Positions 13,925-15,479 of a stretch of 15,479 bases of DNA are shown here, piece after piece. The position numbers were made by a program, and so were the translations under genes. Source of the stretch: Cyanobacteriota bacterium (GTDB lineage Bacteria; Cyanobacteriota; Cyanobacteriia; SKYG9). The notes under the pieces were generated by a model that saw only the letters and a program-made list of their open reading frames with translations, made no database searches and was not told where the DNA came from. The stretch is from contig JANWZG010000032.1 in assembly GCA_025054735.1 (NCBI GenBank), positions 1-15,479 on the forward strand. Reading direction: 5' to 3'. Position 1 is the stretch's first letter, and every line of letters starts with the position of its first letter.

Positions 13925-15479
13925 ATGCCTCGCCGTAACGACCTCCGCAAGATTCTGATAATTGGCTCTGGCCCGATCGTCATTGGGCAAGCTTGTGAAT
14001 TTGACTATTCTGGCACCCAAGCCTGTAAGGCGCTGCGGGAAGAGGGATACGAAGTTGTGCTGGTAAATTCCAACCCTGCCAGTATCATGACAGATCCAGA
14101 AATTGCTCACCGCACCTATATCGAACCCCTCACGCCTTACATTTTGGAGCAGGTCATTGCTGCTGAACGTCCTGATGCCCTGTTGCCTACTATGGGTGGT
14201 CAGACCGCGCTGAACTTAGCCAAGACGTTAGCTGAAACGGGAGTGCTAGACAAGTATGGTGTGGAGTTAATTGGTGCTAAGTTGCCTGCCATCAACATGG
14301 CAGAAGACCGCAAGCTGTTCAAGGAAGCCATGGAGCGGATTGGGATTGGTGTTTGCCCTTCTGGTTTAGCAGAAACCATGACCGAAGCACGGGAGGTAGC
14401 TCAACGGATTGGCTCCTTTCCGGTCATCATTCGTCCTGCCTTTACCCTAGGGGGAACAGGCGGTGGTATTGCTTACAACCCCGAAGAATTTGAACAGATT
14501 GCCCAGTCAGGGTTGGATGCTAGCCCGGTATCTCAAATTTTGATTGAGCAGTCGCTTCTGGGGTGGAAGGAGTATGAACTGGAAGTGATGCGAGATTTGG
14601 CAGATAATGTGGTAATTATTTGCTCGATCGAAAATCTGGATCCAATGGGCGTGCACACCGGTGACTCAATCACCGTTGCCCCTGCCCAGACCTTGACTGA
14701 CAAAGAATATCAGCGGTTGCGGGATGCTTCCATCAAGATTATTCGGGAAATTGGGGTAGAAACAGGCGGATCTAACATTCAGTTTGCTGTCAACCCTCTC
14801 AACGGGGATGTGATCGTCATTGAAATGAATCCCCGTGTTTCCCGGAGTTCTGCCTTGGCCTCCAAAGCCACAGGATTTCCGATCGCTAAGTTTGCCGCCA
14901 AGCTAGCTGTAGGCTATACCCTAGACGAAATCCCCAACGACATTACTAAGAAAACACCAGCATCCTTTGAACCCACCATCGACTATGTAGTTACCAAGAT
15001 ACCCCGCTTCGCCTTTGAAAAATTTCCCAACTCTGAACCTGTGCTGACTACCCAGATGAAGTCTGTAGGGGAAGCTATGGGCATTGGGCGCACCTTTCAA
15101 GAGTCCTTTCAGAAGGCACTGCGCTCCCTAGAAACTGGACGAGCAGGCTGGGGTTGCGATCGTCCTGAAAAACTTCCTAGCTTGGAGCAGATTCGTGCTG
15201 GATTGCGTACCCCTAACCCAGAGCGCATCTTTACCCTACGCCATGCCATGCTGCTGGGAATGACCATCGACGAAATCTATGAGTTAACTGGCATCGATCG
15301 CTGGTTTTTGGGTAAATTACAGGGTTTGCTAGATACCGAGAAAAGCCTCAAACGCACAGCGCTGACGAGTCTAACAGCAGATATGCTGATGGCGATTAAA
15401 CAACAGGGGTTCAGCGATCGACAGATCGCCTTCGCCACCAAAACCAGCGAAGATGAGGTGCGCGCTTACCGTAAGCAAC
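13925..15479 (+). CDS. carB: Carbamoyl-phosphate synthase large subunit (5' part)
   Basis: CarB makes carbamoyl phosphate from bicarbonate, ATP and ammonia supplied by CarA, for arginine and pyrimidine synthesis. The frame runs off the window after 518 complete codons; the full protein is about 1,080 residues. The first ATP-grasp (carboxyphosphate) domain fills residues 1 to about 400: KILIIGSGPIVIGQACEFDY, GTQACKALREEGYEV, NSNPASIMTDP, TMGGQTALNLA, MAEDRKLFKEAM, VIIRPAFTLGGTGGG and the metal ligands in VIEMNPRVSRSSALASKATG. The oligomerisation domain starts at about 405. The ATG at 13925 gives MPRRNDLRKIL, the usual cyanobacterial N-terminus. An in-frame ATG at 13895 would add ten residues but has no better ribosome site. 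Divergent from the small membrane-protein gene. Confidence 0.97.
   Translation, partial: MPRRNDLRKILIIGSGPIVIGQACEFDYSGTQACKALREEGYEVVLVNSNPASIMTDPEIAHRTYIEPLTPYILEQVIAAERPDALLPTMGGQTALNLAKTLAETGVLDKYGVELIGAKLPAINMAEDRKLFKEAMERIGIGVCPSGLAETMTEAREVAQRIGSFPVIIRPAFTLGGTGGGIAYNPEEFEQIAQSGLDASPVSQILIEQSLLGWKEYELEVMRDLADNVVIICSIENLDPMGVHTGDSITVAPAQTLTDKEYQRLRDASIKIIREIGVETGGSNIQFAVNPLNGDVIVIEMNPRVSRSSALASKATGFPIAKFAAKLAVGYTLDEIPNDITKKTPASFEPTIDYVVTKIPRFAFEKFPNSEPVLTTQMKSVGEAMGIGRTFQESFQKALRSLETGRAGWGCDRPEKLPSLEQIRAGLRTPNPERIFTLRHAMLLGMTIDEIYELTGIDRWFLGKLQGLLDTEKSLKRTALTSLTADMLMAIKQQGFSDRQIAFATKTSEDEVRAYRKQ

Noticed and set aside
13877..14110. Minus-strand frame of 77 codons over the carB start.
   Set aside because: It is antisense to the well-conserved N-terminus of CarB and has no features of its own.

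Overview
The window reads as chromosomal DNA of a cyanobacterium. The octamer GCGATCGC (HIP1) occurs about eleven times in 15.5 kb. The cytochrome oxidase and haem A genes are of cyanobacterial type, and transaldolase carries the C-terminal EF-hand pair known from cyanobacteria. Base composition looks even and no transposase, tRNA, rRNA, CRISPR array or phage gene was found. I cannot name the genus.

Layout. (1) 134-1414 (+): enolase with an unusual sequence for a cyanobacterium. (2) 1415-1776: gap between convergent genes, filled by two and a half tandem copies of a 91-bp unit, each with a near-perfect hairpin. (3) 6485 down to 1777 (-): ctaC, ctaD, ctaE and tal in one direction. tal follows ctaE by 9 nt and its Shine-Dalgarno overlaps the ctaE stop. 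(4) 6486-6990: divergent control region with a TATAAT box, a palindrome, and a 25-codon leader ORF that overlaps the likely start of ctaA. (5) 6991-8985 (+): ctaA and ctaB, which make the haem A used by the oxidase. (6) 9897-9220 (-): a DUF1614 membrane protein. (7) 9944-10016: a small inverted-repeat element. (8) 13701 down to 10119 (-): a tight run of six genes: an unrecognised membrane protein, a TM2-domain protein, a DUF2752 protein, a 67-residue two-helix protein, hisC and a Rieske oxygenase with an N-terminus that looks cut off. (9) 13925-end (+): the first 518 codons of carB.

How it fits together. Genes 3 to 5 form a respiration block: CtaB and CtaA convert haem B to O to A, CtaC/D/E form the aa3-type terminal oxidase, and transaldolase serves the oxidative pentose phosphate route that supplies reductant in the dark. 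Co-transcription of oxidase and transaldolase is inferred from spacing only. The minus-strand run mixes unknown small membrane proteins with histidine synthesis and an oxidoreductase, with no obvious common pathway. No clear new defence or mobile system was seen. The best leads are the ctaA leader ORF, the small membrane-protein cluster, the shortened Rieske gene and the 91-bp repeats.
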